Source: a virus. From it: a DNA stretch of 32,496 nt. Location of the stretch: the IMG/VR virus record IMGVR_UViG_3300048549_000540, positions 1-32,496 of that record, one strand, 5' to 3'. Made by a program: the position numbers and the translations under genes. Positions 1 through 7,274 of the stretch are shown here, piece after piece. The stretch's first letter is position 1. Each line of letters starts with the position of its first letter. The notes below the pieces were generated by a model. That model was not told the origin of the DNA and searched no databases. It saw only the letters and a program-made list of their open reading frames with translations.

Positions 1-3000
1 AGTAACGACGTGGGACATGCCACGAATGACAATTCTGTCACCAACAGATAACTGTTCAGTAAACTTGGTGTTTGTTCCAGTCAGTTCGTTAGAGTCTGGT
101 GTAGCAGATACTGTACCAGCAATCTGATAAGTAGAAGATCTTAAACCGACAGCAATGTTTGTTCCGTCATACTGGAAGAAGATACCGTTCTGGTCATCAA
201 ATGCACCAGCACGAACCGTAGCACCCTGCCATCTATACAGAGCAACAACTGGTTGGTCGCCAAATTCTGCTTGTGTCTGTGCTAGACTATTCTTCGCAAT
301 AACAGTGAACGTAATTTCATCAATGATTGACGCTACAGTGTAGTGATCATTGTATCCTGCTGTGGTTAAACCAACCAACTGAATTTCTGCACCAACCTGT
401 AGACCGTGGTTGAGGTCGTCAGTAACGCAAGTGATGATACTGCCGATTGCAGTTCCATCTGCACCAACACTTCTCAAGTCATAAGAAGGTGCGAACAGGG
501 CACCAGTGGTATACATGATACCTTTACCAGACTGATATCTGATGTACTTCTTGGATTGACGAACTGCCTGTGCGCCGTGAGCAGGAGAACCTGTACCCAA
601 CTGAACACCACCGTCAAATGGTCTGTGTGTATAGAACGAGTCAGTTCTTGGATATACAACACCAGTAATACCACCAGAGACATTACCTGTCGATCTTGCG
701 GTGAAGGTGAAGTTATCTAGTCCAGGTACTTCGTCAACGAAGAACGGACCAGATGCCAGATCATGACCACTGCCATTGGATGTGATAGATGTTAGAATAG
801 TGTCACCAGGAACCAAACCGTGGTTTGATGTGAACTGTACATTGATCTTTGCAATAGCAGAGTATGTGACTGTAGCGTTTGCACCAATGATATTGGTAGT
901 TGCTGCAGACAGAGAGACTGCTGGGAAGAATGCAATAGTGTCGCCACTAACAGGAGTACCAGTAGCACTTGCTAATTGGATTGCGCCAGATGCATCAACG
1001 TCATCGACAGTAATTGTCATGTCGTTAGTTGGCGAAGCACCACCCAAAGAAGTACCTGGGATAATGAATTGGTAACCTAGTTTGTAACCTTCACCAGCGT
1101 TAGCAATTTCAGGGGAATAATTACCGCTAGAAATTCTAGGAATGAAGGTTGCGTTGAATGCAACTGGGTTTGGATTCATATTCAGGAATGTTCTGTTGCC
1201 ATCCCATGGAGTACCAGATGTAGTGATACCAGTAATACCACCCTGTGCATTAACAGTTTGTACTGTAATAGTTAAGTCATTGACACCAGTGGATCCACCT
1301 AGTTGATCACCATTGAGTGTAATGGTGTCGCCGTTAGCATAAGACTGACCAGGGTTAGCAACGATAACATTGTAAGCTGGTGTGGAAACGCTAGAGTTGT
1401 TTGGAACTACATTGTTGGTAGTCATTGTCTGCGTGTCAGCAGCGTTACCACCTTGATCTTCTGTCAGTACAGCAATTGTGAATGATGTACCAGGATTCAA
1501 TGCAGTGATTTCTAATGTATCACTTGTGGCACCAGTAGTTGCCTGTACAGTTGTAGATCCTGTAGAGAGATCGTTAATAGCAGCAATCAAACCATTTCTG
1601 ACTGCAACAATAGTTTCTCCTACTTGTGCTGTGTAGGTGTAATCATTTGTTCCATCGATAGTGATTCTGAATGTATCATCTGTTTCAATAGAACCACCGA
1701 TAACAACGTTATCTACTTGTGCAGTTGACGCGCCAGCACCAACTCTTTCGATATTGAAACCAGCGTTGATACCAGAACCACTAGTGGAGCTCTGTTCGAC
1801 ACCAGAGTAGAATGCTGTTGATGGTACACCAACACCAGTGATGTTAAATCCTTCAATGTCTCCAGCAGAACCTACTGATGTGATCGAGATGATCATGTCA
1901 TTCAGTGGAGAAGTACCACCAAGTGCATTACCATATACAACCAAGTCTTCGCCTGCAGCGTAGTTTGTTCCACCAGCGGACAGATTTGCTGATGCAACAC
2001 CAGCAAAACTAATACCAGTGATTTCTCCGTTGACGCCAACTGCATCGATAGTGATAGTTAGATCATTTGTGCTAGCAGCACCACCTAGATCTGTACCAGA
2101 AATAGTGATAGTTTCTGATACTGAATAGTTGCCACCAGATTGTTGTGTAAAGACATTCGTATAAGATGGTGATGCACCACCAGTTCTTTCTACAACAAAC
2201 GATGCGCCATTACCTAGTTGACCAGAGTATGCACCATCAACGTTGTTATAATAATTTTGGGTGTTGATAATAACTGTAGAATAAACACCATTCTCTCTGG
2301 TGATATCAAACTGTGCTCCAGTACCATTACCGAAGTTTACTTGACTTCCTGATGTTGGTTGTGAAACAAAACTGTTACCAGTCTTATCGATCTGATATGG
2401 GGAAGATAAGGTTACAATATTTCCAGAAATGTTAGTAACGAAGATAGCATTGCCGCTACCATCATCCAGAGAAGAACCTACCTCAATAGAAGCAGTATCG
2501 TTGAATGTGATCTCCGACACTGGAGCAACGAAGGAGTCAGTAATGTTTAGTGTGGCGTTTGTACTGATAACAGAAGTTACCTGTGTACCAGTTGGAACAC
2601 CGATTCCTGATAGAGGAGCACCGATAGGTGGTAAAGTAGACGAAGGTTGTACACCAATTCTTGTCGTTCCTTGTGGGTTAGATCCTTTTGTTTGGAAGCT
2701 TCCAGAAGCACCATTGGTTACTACACTGAATACAGGGTTAGTACCAATTGCAGCGCCAGTATAGAAACCTGCTTGCTTCAATACAGTGAATGAAGATAGT
2801 AGCGCAGTAGCAGGGGTTGTTCCTACTTTTGCTTTAGCATAGTAGGTGAACTGTGTGTTGCTAGGAACAGAGTCGATGATGAACGAACCTTCTGCTTTTG
2901 CGAAACCAGAAACAGCATCGTCTAGACCCTTGATAGAAATAGGATCTCCAACATCTAGACCGTGATCTAGGACAGTATCAATAGTAATTTTAGAAGGACC

Positions 3001-3537
3001 GATAGCACCTGATCCAGAAGATGCATCAGTTGTTACAGCGATTAGACCGATATCGGATCCAGGAACTTCGTAGATAGAAGGATAACCACGTAGCAAGTCA
3101 AGAGACTGCCACTTGGTTGGTTGAATGCCATACTCAAAGTCAGCGTCAAGCATCGATTGAGGTTCTGCCATCCTCATACGTTCGATAGCATCAGTACCGA
3201 AGTCGTATGGACGCATCTTCTGTTCTTCTGCTTCGACAAAGATTAGAATCTTGTCAGTAGCAAACTGTGCAGAAGTGTCATACAGGAACGTAATGGTGGT
3301 CACACCATTTGATAACGTATTACTGTATGGGAAGTCTGGGTCAGATCCGTCTGATGTTGATGTGAAAGCTACCGAGATCGGTAATGACGGATCACTGAAG
3401 TTGTATAAAAATTGATTGCTAGTAGTGTTAGTGATCAGCAGAATCTGATCGACATCTACCTTATCCAGGATTTTTAATGTACCGACACCAGCAATGCCTG
3501 GGGAGAATACATAGTCTCTAATTTGTCTTTTTGCCAT
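1..3537 (-). CDS. Large virion structural protein, C-terminus beyond the window (partial)
   Basis: The frame is open from ATG at 3537 to the window edge, 1179 codons without a stop, so the 3' end is missing. It starts MAKRQIRDYVF, a beginning I associate with large structural proteins of T4-like marine phages (recall, not a search). The sequence is rich in Gly, Ser, Thr and Asn and looks all-beta. About four copies of a motif of the form Y-x-x-G-D-x-I-x-x-x-G-x-x-LGG followed by ND-(L/M)-T-I-T lie near residues 469, 526, 732 and 819. A further domain near residues 620-700 (ITIDGTNDYTYTA then IAAIN) resembles an add-on beta domain of surface proteins. An ACGGAG ribosome site precedes the ATG. 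It follows the 380-residue structural gene by 14 bases, has no late box of its own and is probably co-transcribed. Baseplate wedge or long fibre component is the likely role; the exact one is unknown. Confidence 0.85.
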   Translation of the reverse strand, partial: MAKRQIRDYVFSPGIAGVGTLKILDKVDVDQILLITNTTSNQFLYNFSDPSLPISVAFTSTSDGSDPDFPYSNTLSNGVTTITFLYDTSAQFATDKILIFVEAEEQKMRPYDFGTDAIERMRMAEPQSMLDADFEYGIQPTKWQSLDLLRGYPSIYEVPGSDIGLIAVTTDASSGSGAIGPSKITIDTVLDHGLDVGDPISIKGLDDAVSGFAKAEGSFIIDSVPSNTQFTYYAKAKVGTTPATALLSSFTVLKQAGFYTGAAIGTNPVFSVVTNGASGSFQTKGSNPQGTTRIGVQPSSTLPPIGAPLSGIGVPTGTQVTSVISTNATLNITDSFVAPVSEITFNDTASIEVGSSLDDGSGNAIFVTNISGNIVTLSSPYQIDKTGNSFVSQPTSGSQVNFGNGTGAQFDITRENGVYSTVIINTQNYYNNVDGAYSGQLGNGASFVVERTGGASPSYTNVFTQQSGGNYSVSETITISGTDLGGAASTNDLTITIDAVGVNGEITGISFAGVASANLSAGGTNYAAGEDLVVYGNALGGTSPLNDMIISITSVGSAGDIEGFNITGVGVPSTAFYSGVEQSSTSGSGINAGFNIERVGAGASTAQVDNVVIGGSIETDDTFRITIDGTNDYTYTAQVGETIVAVRNGLIAAINDLSTGSTTVQATTGATSDTLEITALNPGTSFTIAVLTEDQGGNAADTQTMTTNNVVPNNSSVSTPAYNVIVANPGQSYANGDTITLNGDQLGGSTGVNDLTITVQTVNAQGGITGITTSGTPWDGNRTFLNMNPNPVAFNATFIPRISSGNYSPEIANAGEGYKLGYQFIIPGTSLGGASPTNDMTITVDDVDASGAIQLASATGTPVSGDTIAFFPAVSLSAATTNIIGANATVTYSAIAKINVQFTSNHGLVPGDTILTSITSNGSGHDLASGPFFVDEVPGLDNFTFTARSTGNVSGGITGVVYPRTDSFYTHRPFDGGVQLGTGSPAHGAQAVRQSKKYIRYQSGKGIMYTTGALFAPSYDLRSVGADGTAIGSIITCVTDDLNHGLQVGAEIQLVGLTTAGYNDHYTVASIIDEITFTVIAKNSLAQTQAEFGDQPVVALYRWQGATVRAGAFDDQNGIFFQYDGTNIAVGLRSSTYQIAGTVSATPDSNELTGTNTKFTEQLSVGDRIVIRGMSHVVT

Positions 3538-3551
3538 TTATAAACTCCGTA

Positions 3552-4694
3552 TTATCCTAGTGCGATAGAGAATGCTACAACCTTACTATCAACGTACTTG
3601 CGGTTTGCAGCGTCCGTTGCGGCAGCAGGATCTGCCAGATTCGTTACTTTATTATTTAGAAGATTCAGATCACCCAGGAATCCACCTTGAGGATCCAAAA
3701 CTCCTGTTACAGTAACGTCTCCAGTGGTTGCATTTAAGACGACTTTGTTAGATCCTGCAGTAATATTTCCAGTAGTTCCAATAGATGATGCTGTTAAAAC
3801 TCCAGAGGTTGAGATGTTACCAGTGGAGTTTGAAATACTAACGGTAGAATTACCGTTTACGATATCACCCTTTACAGTTAGGTTTGCTGGAACAGCATCA
3901 GTACCTAATGTAATTGCCTTCTCGGCATTCAATACTTCTTTCAGTGTGGTGACACCTTGTACATCTAGGGTATCTCTCAAGAGAGTTGCACCACCTACAT
4001 CTAATTCACCACCAACAGAGAAGTCTGTACTAACTACCGAGTAGTTAAACTTTGCGTAGACAGAGAAGGATACACCATCAGTGTCGGTAAATACGACTAC
4101 TGATTGACCACCACGAATTTTTAAGTCGGTTCTTTGGTAAGAAGTTCTGGGAACAATGTCTCTATTGTATTCCAGATATTGATCAGAAGTGATTGCAGTG
4201 CCAGCACCTTCATCACTGATTGCTACTCTAAATCTAGCAGGTGATGGTCCTTGGTTTGCGACAAACAAACTAACCAGTGCCTCTTCATCAGTAGGAACTG
4301 TATAGATTACTGTGTTTTCTCTTGGTGTTGGTAGAGATGCTGCAACAAATCCAGTGGGAGTTGGGTCTTCTTGAATCTGACCGTGGAGAACAAATGATGT
4401 GCTCTCACAACTTGACCATACAATTAGAGATTGGTCACCACCATAATAGATGGTGTCACTTTCATAACTTTGACCTTCACCAATCTCATAATCAAATAAG
4501 ATATAGTTTTCTGGGTTGAAGTCTAACAGACCTCCGCTAGAAACACCGATTCTAACCCGTACTGGATAAGGATCTTTATGTGTAATCGAAATTTTACCCT
4601 CTACAACTCTTCCCGTGGGGGCAGTGTGTAGTGCGACTCTAGTTTTTTTGGGTGAAACGAGAGACGCTAAATATCCAAAAGTGGGATTAGACAT
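3552..4694 (-). CDS. Tail-fibre-like virion structural protein (380 aa)
   Basis: Two tandem copies of a roughly 95-residue beta domain occupy residues 13-106 and 121-217. Each has a VYTVP/VALHTAP-like strand, an R-V-R/V-A-I strand, a YIEY/YILFDYE-like segment and a final V-V-x-S/F-T strand. The same domain makes up the whole 106-residue protein at 14158-14478. Residues 225-380 are a repetitive fibre-like region (LTVKGDIVNG, VTVTGVLDPQGG) ending in VTNLADPAAATDAANRKY, a C-terminal motif common in phage tail fibres. A perfect late box lies 33 bases upstream of the ATG. No obvious Shine-Dalgarno is visible. A virion role is well supported by context and composition; the specific location is inference. 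Confidence 0.85.
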   Translation of the reverse strand: MSNPTFGYLASLVSPKKTRVALHTAPTGRVVEGKISITHKDPYPVRVRIGVSSGGLLDFNPENYILFDYEIGEGQSYESDTIYYGGDQSLIVWSSCESTSFVLHGQIQEDPTPTGFVAASLPTPRENTVIYTVPTDEEALVSLFVANQGPSPARFRVAISDEGAGTAITSDQYLEYNRDIVPRTSYQRTDLKIRGGQSVVVFTDTDGVSFSVYAKFNYSVVSTDFSVGGELDVGGATLLRDTLDVQGVTTLKEVLNAEKAITLGTDAVPANLTVKGDIVNGNSTVSISNSTGNISTSGVLTASSIGTTGNITAGSNKVVLNATTGDVTVTGVLDPQGGFLGDLNLLNNKVTNLADPAAATDAANRKYVDSKVVAFSIALG

Positions 4695-4698
4695 CTTG

Positions 4699-4727
4699 TT
4701 GTCGCTATAGTCCTTCTGTGTTATACT
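4699..4727 (+). promoter_or_regulatory. Sigma70-like promoter for the plus-strand epimerase gene
   Basis: A TTGTCG -35-like hexamer (4699-4704), a 17-base spacer and a TATACT -10-like hexamer (4722-4727) lie 23 bases before the ATG at 4751. The spacing is ideal, the -10 has one mismatch and the -35 has two. It would give a leader of about 17 bases. No late box is seen in this direction. Confidence 0.5.
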
Positions 4728-4735
4728 TATTTATA
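4728..4735 (-). promoter_or_regulatory. T4-type late promoter box TATAAATA
   Basis: A perfect match to the T4 late promoter -10 box on the minus strand, 33 bases upstream of the ATG at 4694. It touches the sigma70-like -10 hexamer that points the other way, making a compact divergent pair. Confidence 0.75.
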
Positions 4736-4750
4736 CCCGTCTACAATACG

Positions 4751-5575
4751 ATGCCTAAACTGATTACTGGATGCAATGGATTCATTGGAAAGAAGTTTGC
4801 AGAAAAACACCAACCATTCATTGGAGTAGAAGATTATAACGCTTGGGCAATGCTTGAGAACTTTAATGGGTGGAAAGATATTGACGAGATCATTCACATG
4901 GGTGCAATCTCTTCTACTACATGTACAGATGAGGAAAGACTTACATGTTTCAACGTAGAGTATTCCATTGCATTGTTTGAGAAAGCACTTGAGTATGGTA
5001 TCCCTGTAAAGTATGCATCATCTGCTTCTGTGTATGGCAACAGGAACGATGGTGGATTAGATCCTCTCAATCTATATGCAAAGTCAAAGGTTGCTGTAGA
5101 CCTGTGGGTGTCTGAAAATATTGATAGGTTTGACCTGATTCAAGGATTTAGATTCTTCAATGTGTATGGTCTGGGAGAAGATCACAAAGGTAATCAACGT
5201 AGTCCCATAAGCAAGTTTGCAGAGCAAGCAGTATCGAATGGTGTGATTGAAATCTTTGAAGGATCTGAAAGAATGTTCAGAGACTTTGTGTGGGTAGATG
5301 ATGTTGTAGACATCGTAGATAACAATGGTGTAGAGTCTGGTATCTACGATCTAGGATCTGGACGTGTGTACTCTTTTAGAGAAGTAGCAGAAATCATTGC
5401 AGAAAAATTCGGGGCGGAGATCAAAGAGATCCCCTTCCCCGAACATCTGAAAGACAAGTATCAATACAATACTCTTTCTAATTTTAAGTGGGAGAACAAA
5501 GATTTTATCTCAATTGAGACCTACATCAGTCACCTTTCTTTACTCGATAAGAGTCAGAGTCAAAGTGTGTCGTAG
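4751..5575 (+). CDS. hldD: ADP-L-glycero-D-manno-heptose 6-epimerase-like (HldD/RfaD family)
   Basis: An extended SDR epimerase of 274 aa (E. coli HldD is about 310). Visible are the NAD(P) loop G7-C-N-G-F-I-G13, the catalytic YAKSK (Tyr109, Lys113) and the serine-rich YASSASVYG near 88-96. HldD-specific signatures are the GAISSTT segment (51-57), GFRFFNVYG followed by HKG (132-146), the FEGS...RDFVWVDDV segment (169-185) and IPFPEHLKDKYQ (227-238). In HldD the enzyme inverts C6 of ADP-D-glycero-D-manno-heptose. The ATG at 4751 is chosen because it begins just before the Rossmann strand; an upstream in-frame GTG at 4718 would lie inside the promoter. It is the only plus-strand gene here, converging on the cupin with a 50-base overlap. 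Another NDP-sugar epimerase specificity is possible, but the motif match to HldD is close. Confidence 0.9.
   Translation: MPKLITGCNGFIGKKFAEKHQPFIGVEDYNAWAMLENFNGWKDIDEIIHMGAISSTTCTDEERLTCFNVEYSIALFEKALEYGIPVKYASSASVYGNRNDGGLDPLNLYAKSKVAVDLWVSENIDRFDLIQGFRFFNVYGLGEDHKGNQRSPISKFAEQAVSNGVIEIFEGSERMFRDFVWVDDVVDIVDNNGVESGIYDLGSGRVYSFREVAEIIAEKFGAEIKEIPFPEHLKDKYQYNTLSNFKWENKDFISIETYISHLSLLDKSQSQSVS
5403..5443 (-). terminator. Intrinsic terminator of the sugar cassette, embedded in the hldD coding sequence
   Basis: Read on the minus strand, arms TTCGGGG..GGGGATC and GATCTCC..CCCCGAA form a 14-bp stem (one G-U pair and a 2x1 internal loop) with a 5-base loop, followed directly by TTTTT. It lies 82 bases past the cupin stop. 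On the plus strand the run of A precedes the hairpin, so it is directional. The hldD codons that make it (GGG GCG and CCC TTC CCC) are G/C-ending, unlike the A/T-ending Gly and Pro codons common elsewhere in the gene. Confidence 0.75.
5526..5575. other. 50-base tail-to-tail coding overlap of hldD and the cupin gene
   Basis: The hldD stop TAG is at 5573-5575 (plus) and the cupin stop TGA is at 5528-5526 (minus). The last 16 residues of each protein are therefore encoded antisense to one another. The hldD tail here (LLDKSQSQSVS) is low complexity and lies outside the conserved epimerase core. Confidence 0.85.
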
Positions 5576-5879
5576 AGAACTCATACATCTCTGTATCTTC
5601 TAACGCCTTCATTTGATGGCGCAATAACCTGGGGACTTCAAACTTGTCTCCAGGTTTTAATATTACTGTGTCTGCATCTATGAAGTCATCATGATATCCA
5701 TAGACCAATTGTAATTTGCCTGAATGAATATAGAATGTTTCTTCTTTTAACTCGTGGTAATGCCAGGAACATTTCTTTCCTTTTTCAAAGAACAAAAGTT
5801 TTCCACAGTATTTTTCATTGTTGACGATCCACTTCTCGTGACCCCAACCTTTAGGGACGAACTTAATTGAAGAACTCAT
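5526..5879 (-). CDS. Cupin-fold protein, sugar-phosphate isomerase / sugar-binding type
   Basis: A 117-aa single-domain cupin. Motif 1 is clear: G-KKCSW-H40-Y-H42-ELKE-E47-TFYIHS-G54. Motif 2 (KPGDKFEVPRLLRH) supplies H88, so the four metal ligands His, His, Glu and His are present. The opening GWGHEKWIVNNEKYCGK resembles the cupin half of type II mannose-6-phosphate isomerases. The ATG at 5879 is chosen over an upstream TTG (5903) because AGGAG (5889-5893) sits 9 bases before it. It overlaps the HAD gene by 17 bases and is the last gene of the cassette. A sugar isomerase or epimerase role in nucleotide-sugar synthesis fits the context; the substrate cannot be read from the sequence. Confidence 0.85.
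   Translation of the reverse strand: MSSSIKFVPKGWGHEKWIVNNEKYCGKLLFFEKGKKCSWHYHELKEETFYIHSGKLQLVYGYHDDFIDADTVILKPGDKFEVPRLLRHQMKALEDTEMYEFSTTHFDSDSYRVKKGD
5627..5658 (+). terminator. Intrinsic terminator for hldD, embedded in the cupin coding sequence
   Basis: On the plus strand ACCTGGGGAC (5627-5636) and GTCTCCAGGT (5646-5655) form a 10-bp stem with one G-U pair and a 9-base loop, running into TTTTAATATT. It lies 51 bases beyond the hldD stop. In the cupin frame it uses the uncommon codons GTC CCC AGG. The minus-strand version is not followed by a T run. Confidence 0.65.
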
Positions 5880-6186
5880 GGTCGCTGACTCCTTTGTCGT
5901 CAATGTATATATCTCCAGAAGGTTTACCTAGGTATAAAGCGTCGAACATGCACCCCCATTCACATAATTGTTTCTTGGTGAACTCATAGAATTCGTCATG
6001 TGCTTTCTGACGATCATTATTATAGCGTCCCATACCTCTAGCTGTGAGGTAGATTACTTCATTTCCTTCAATGTATAGTTGATTGATTCTACGGATACGA
6101 TCTTCCCTGGGTCTGGCATGTGTGTACACAGCATCACCTTCACCAGGGAAACAGATAGTGCCGTCGATATCAACAACGTATTTCAT
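5863..6186 (-). CDS. Small HAD-superfamily phosphatase
   Basis: A 107-aa HAD hydrolase without a large cap domain. Motif I is VDIDGT (Asp6 nucleophile, Asp8), motif II Thr48 in YLTARG, motif III Lys88 in LGKPSGD, and motif IV the Asp96-Asp97 pair in IYIDDK. All catalytic residues are present. It resembles the short HAD phosphatases found in capsule and LPS sugar clusters. In this setting it could remove the C7 phosphate of heptose-1,7-bisphosphate, the GmhB step between the kinase and the adenylyltransferase, although the local motifs are not those of classical GmhB. It overlaps the kinase gene by 17 bases at its start and the cupin by 17 at its end, which suggests translational coupling. Confidence 0.85.
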   Translation of the reverse strand: MKYVVDIDGTICFPGEGDAVYTHARPREDRIRRINQLYIEGNEVIYLTARGMGRYNNDRQKAHDEFYEFTKKQLCEWGCMFDALYLGKPSGDIYIDDKGVSDHEFFN

Positions 6187-6955
6187 TTATATCATCTTTA
6201 GATAGAACATATGTGCCGAAGTGTGTAACGGCAATTGCTGCTGCTTTGTTTGCGTAAGGAATAGCACGATCAATCGTACCAAGCAACAGATAGAAATGTA
6301 CCAGAGCTGCTAGGAACGTATCACCAGCACCTGCTACATCAAACACAGGGACATTGATACCAGGAAAAGATCTTCCGTTCCAAGTACAACCTTGCGACCC
6401 TTTGGTTACAATTAGATTAGCATAATCTCCTTCTAACTTTTGTGCTTCACGATCATTGATCTTAATGAAACACTGTTTTGGTAACCTGGTCTTCTTGCTA
6501 TCAATAAAGACAGGACCATTGAACCACTTTACTAATTCTTCTATTTTCTCTTCGGATAGAAATCCTTTGTTGTAGTCAGAGATGACCATAACATCAAACT
6601 TTTCTGTTGGTAGTTCCCATCCAAAATCTTCTGCTTCGTCGTTCTCATCCAACCGCATGATCTGCTGGTTGGACTTGGAGTCTACGTATCGAGTCTTTGT
6701 GATTTGTGATTCATGAGTCATCATGTAAACTTCATCGCCAAAGGACATGATATTCTCCCTGACGTTATGTGCCATACCTTTGGCAGTCTCTACTCTATCG
6801 TATACCATGACTGGTACAGGTGCCTCTGGACTGATCCTGGTGACTGTACCATACACATATTTGTCAGTGCAGGTGTCACCGATAAGGAGTACCTTGAATT
6901 GTTTGGGTTGTGGAGTAGTCTCCTTGTCGATCAAAAAACCGAACTGATTTTGCAT
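6170..6955 (-). CDS. hldE1: PfkB-family sugar kinase, HldE N-domain type (heptose-7-phosphate kinase)
   Basis: 261 aa. It follows the kinase half of HldE/RfaE: VLLIGDTCTDKYVYG (23-36), ISPEAPVPV (41-49, a family signature), NQQIMRLDEN (96-105), VISDYNKG (124-131), FIDSKK (150-155), IVTKGSQG (182-189), the catalytic DVAGAGDT (206-213) and the C-terminal HFGTYVLS. HldE1 phosphorylates heptose-7-phosphate at C1. It is shorter than the usual ~318 residues, mainly through loss of about 50 residues after residue 78, and the usual GGAANV is AKGMAHNV, so activity and specificity should be tested. The start at 6955 overlaps the adenylyltransferase gene by 80 bases; no later in-frame start leaves the first Rossmann strand intact. 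Confidence 0.85.
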   Translation of the reverse strand: MQNQFGFLIDKETTPQPKQFKVLLIGDTCTDKYVYGTVTRISPEAPVPVMVYDRVETAKGMAHNVRENIMSFGDEVYMMTHESQITKTRYVDSKSNQQIMRLDENDEAEDFGWELPTEKFDVMVISDYNKGFLSEEKIEELVKWFNGPVFIDSKKTRLPKQCFIKINDREAQKLEGDYANLIVTKGSQGCTWNGRSFPGINVPVFDVAGAGDTFLAALVHFYLLLGTIDRAIPYANKAAAIAVTHFGTYVLSKDDINEIRC

Positions 6956-7274
6956 AGCGTGAACCTACTACTTCTTTTCCTTTCCAGTCGGAACCGACTA
7001 CCATTGTATCAGGTTTGATCGATTCCAGCAACTCCTCTAGCTCTTGTTTGGTGTCGAATGTGTGGACTACATCAACATACCTGATTGCTGACAGCATCAG
7101 TCTTCTATCGGATTGCGAAAAAATAGGTCTCTCGGGACCTTTCATTTCTGCTACCTTCCTGTCGGAGTCGATAGCAACAATGAGATAGTCTCCAAAAGAC
7201 CTAGCGTAATTAAGAAGTTCGATGTGCCCTGGATGGAGCACATCAAAACATCCATTTACAAACGAGATTTTCAT
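6876..7274 (-). CDS. hldE2: HldE C-domain-type nucleotidyltransferase (heptose-1-phosphate adenylyltransferase)
   Basis: 132 aa, equal to the stand-alone C-terminal half of HldE/RfaE. NGCFDVLHPGHIELL contains the HxGH nucleotide-binding motif (14-17). IVAIDSD (32-38), KGPERPI (45-51), VVGSDWKG (92-99) and the family ending GDYSTT (118-123) are also present. The reaction is ATP plus heptose-1-phosphate to ADP-heptose. The start is placed at ATG 7274, not at the farther upstream in-frame codon, because it directly precedes the first beta-strand and forms an ATGA overlap with the carbamoyltransferase stop. Cytidylyltransferases such as TagD share the HxGH fold, but the HldE kinase and HldD in the same cluster favour ADP-heptose. 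Confidence 0.87.
   Translation of the reverse strand: MKISFVNGCFDVLHPGHIELLNYARSFGDYLIVAIDSDRKVAEMKGPERPIFSQSDRRLMLSAIRYVDVVHTFDTKQELEELLESIKPDTMVVGSDWKGKEVVGSRYAKSVRFFDRQGDYSTTQTIQGTPYR

Noticed and set aside
4718-4750. Upstream GTG start for the epimerase
   Set aside because: It overlaps the putative promoter -10 and adds residues not seen before the Rossmann strand in this family; ATG 4751 is preferred.
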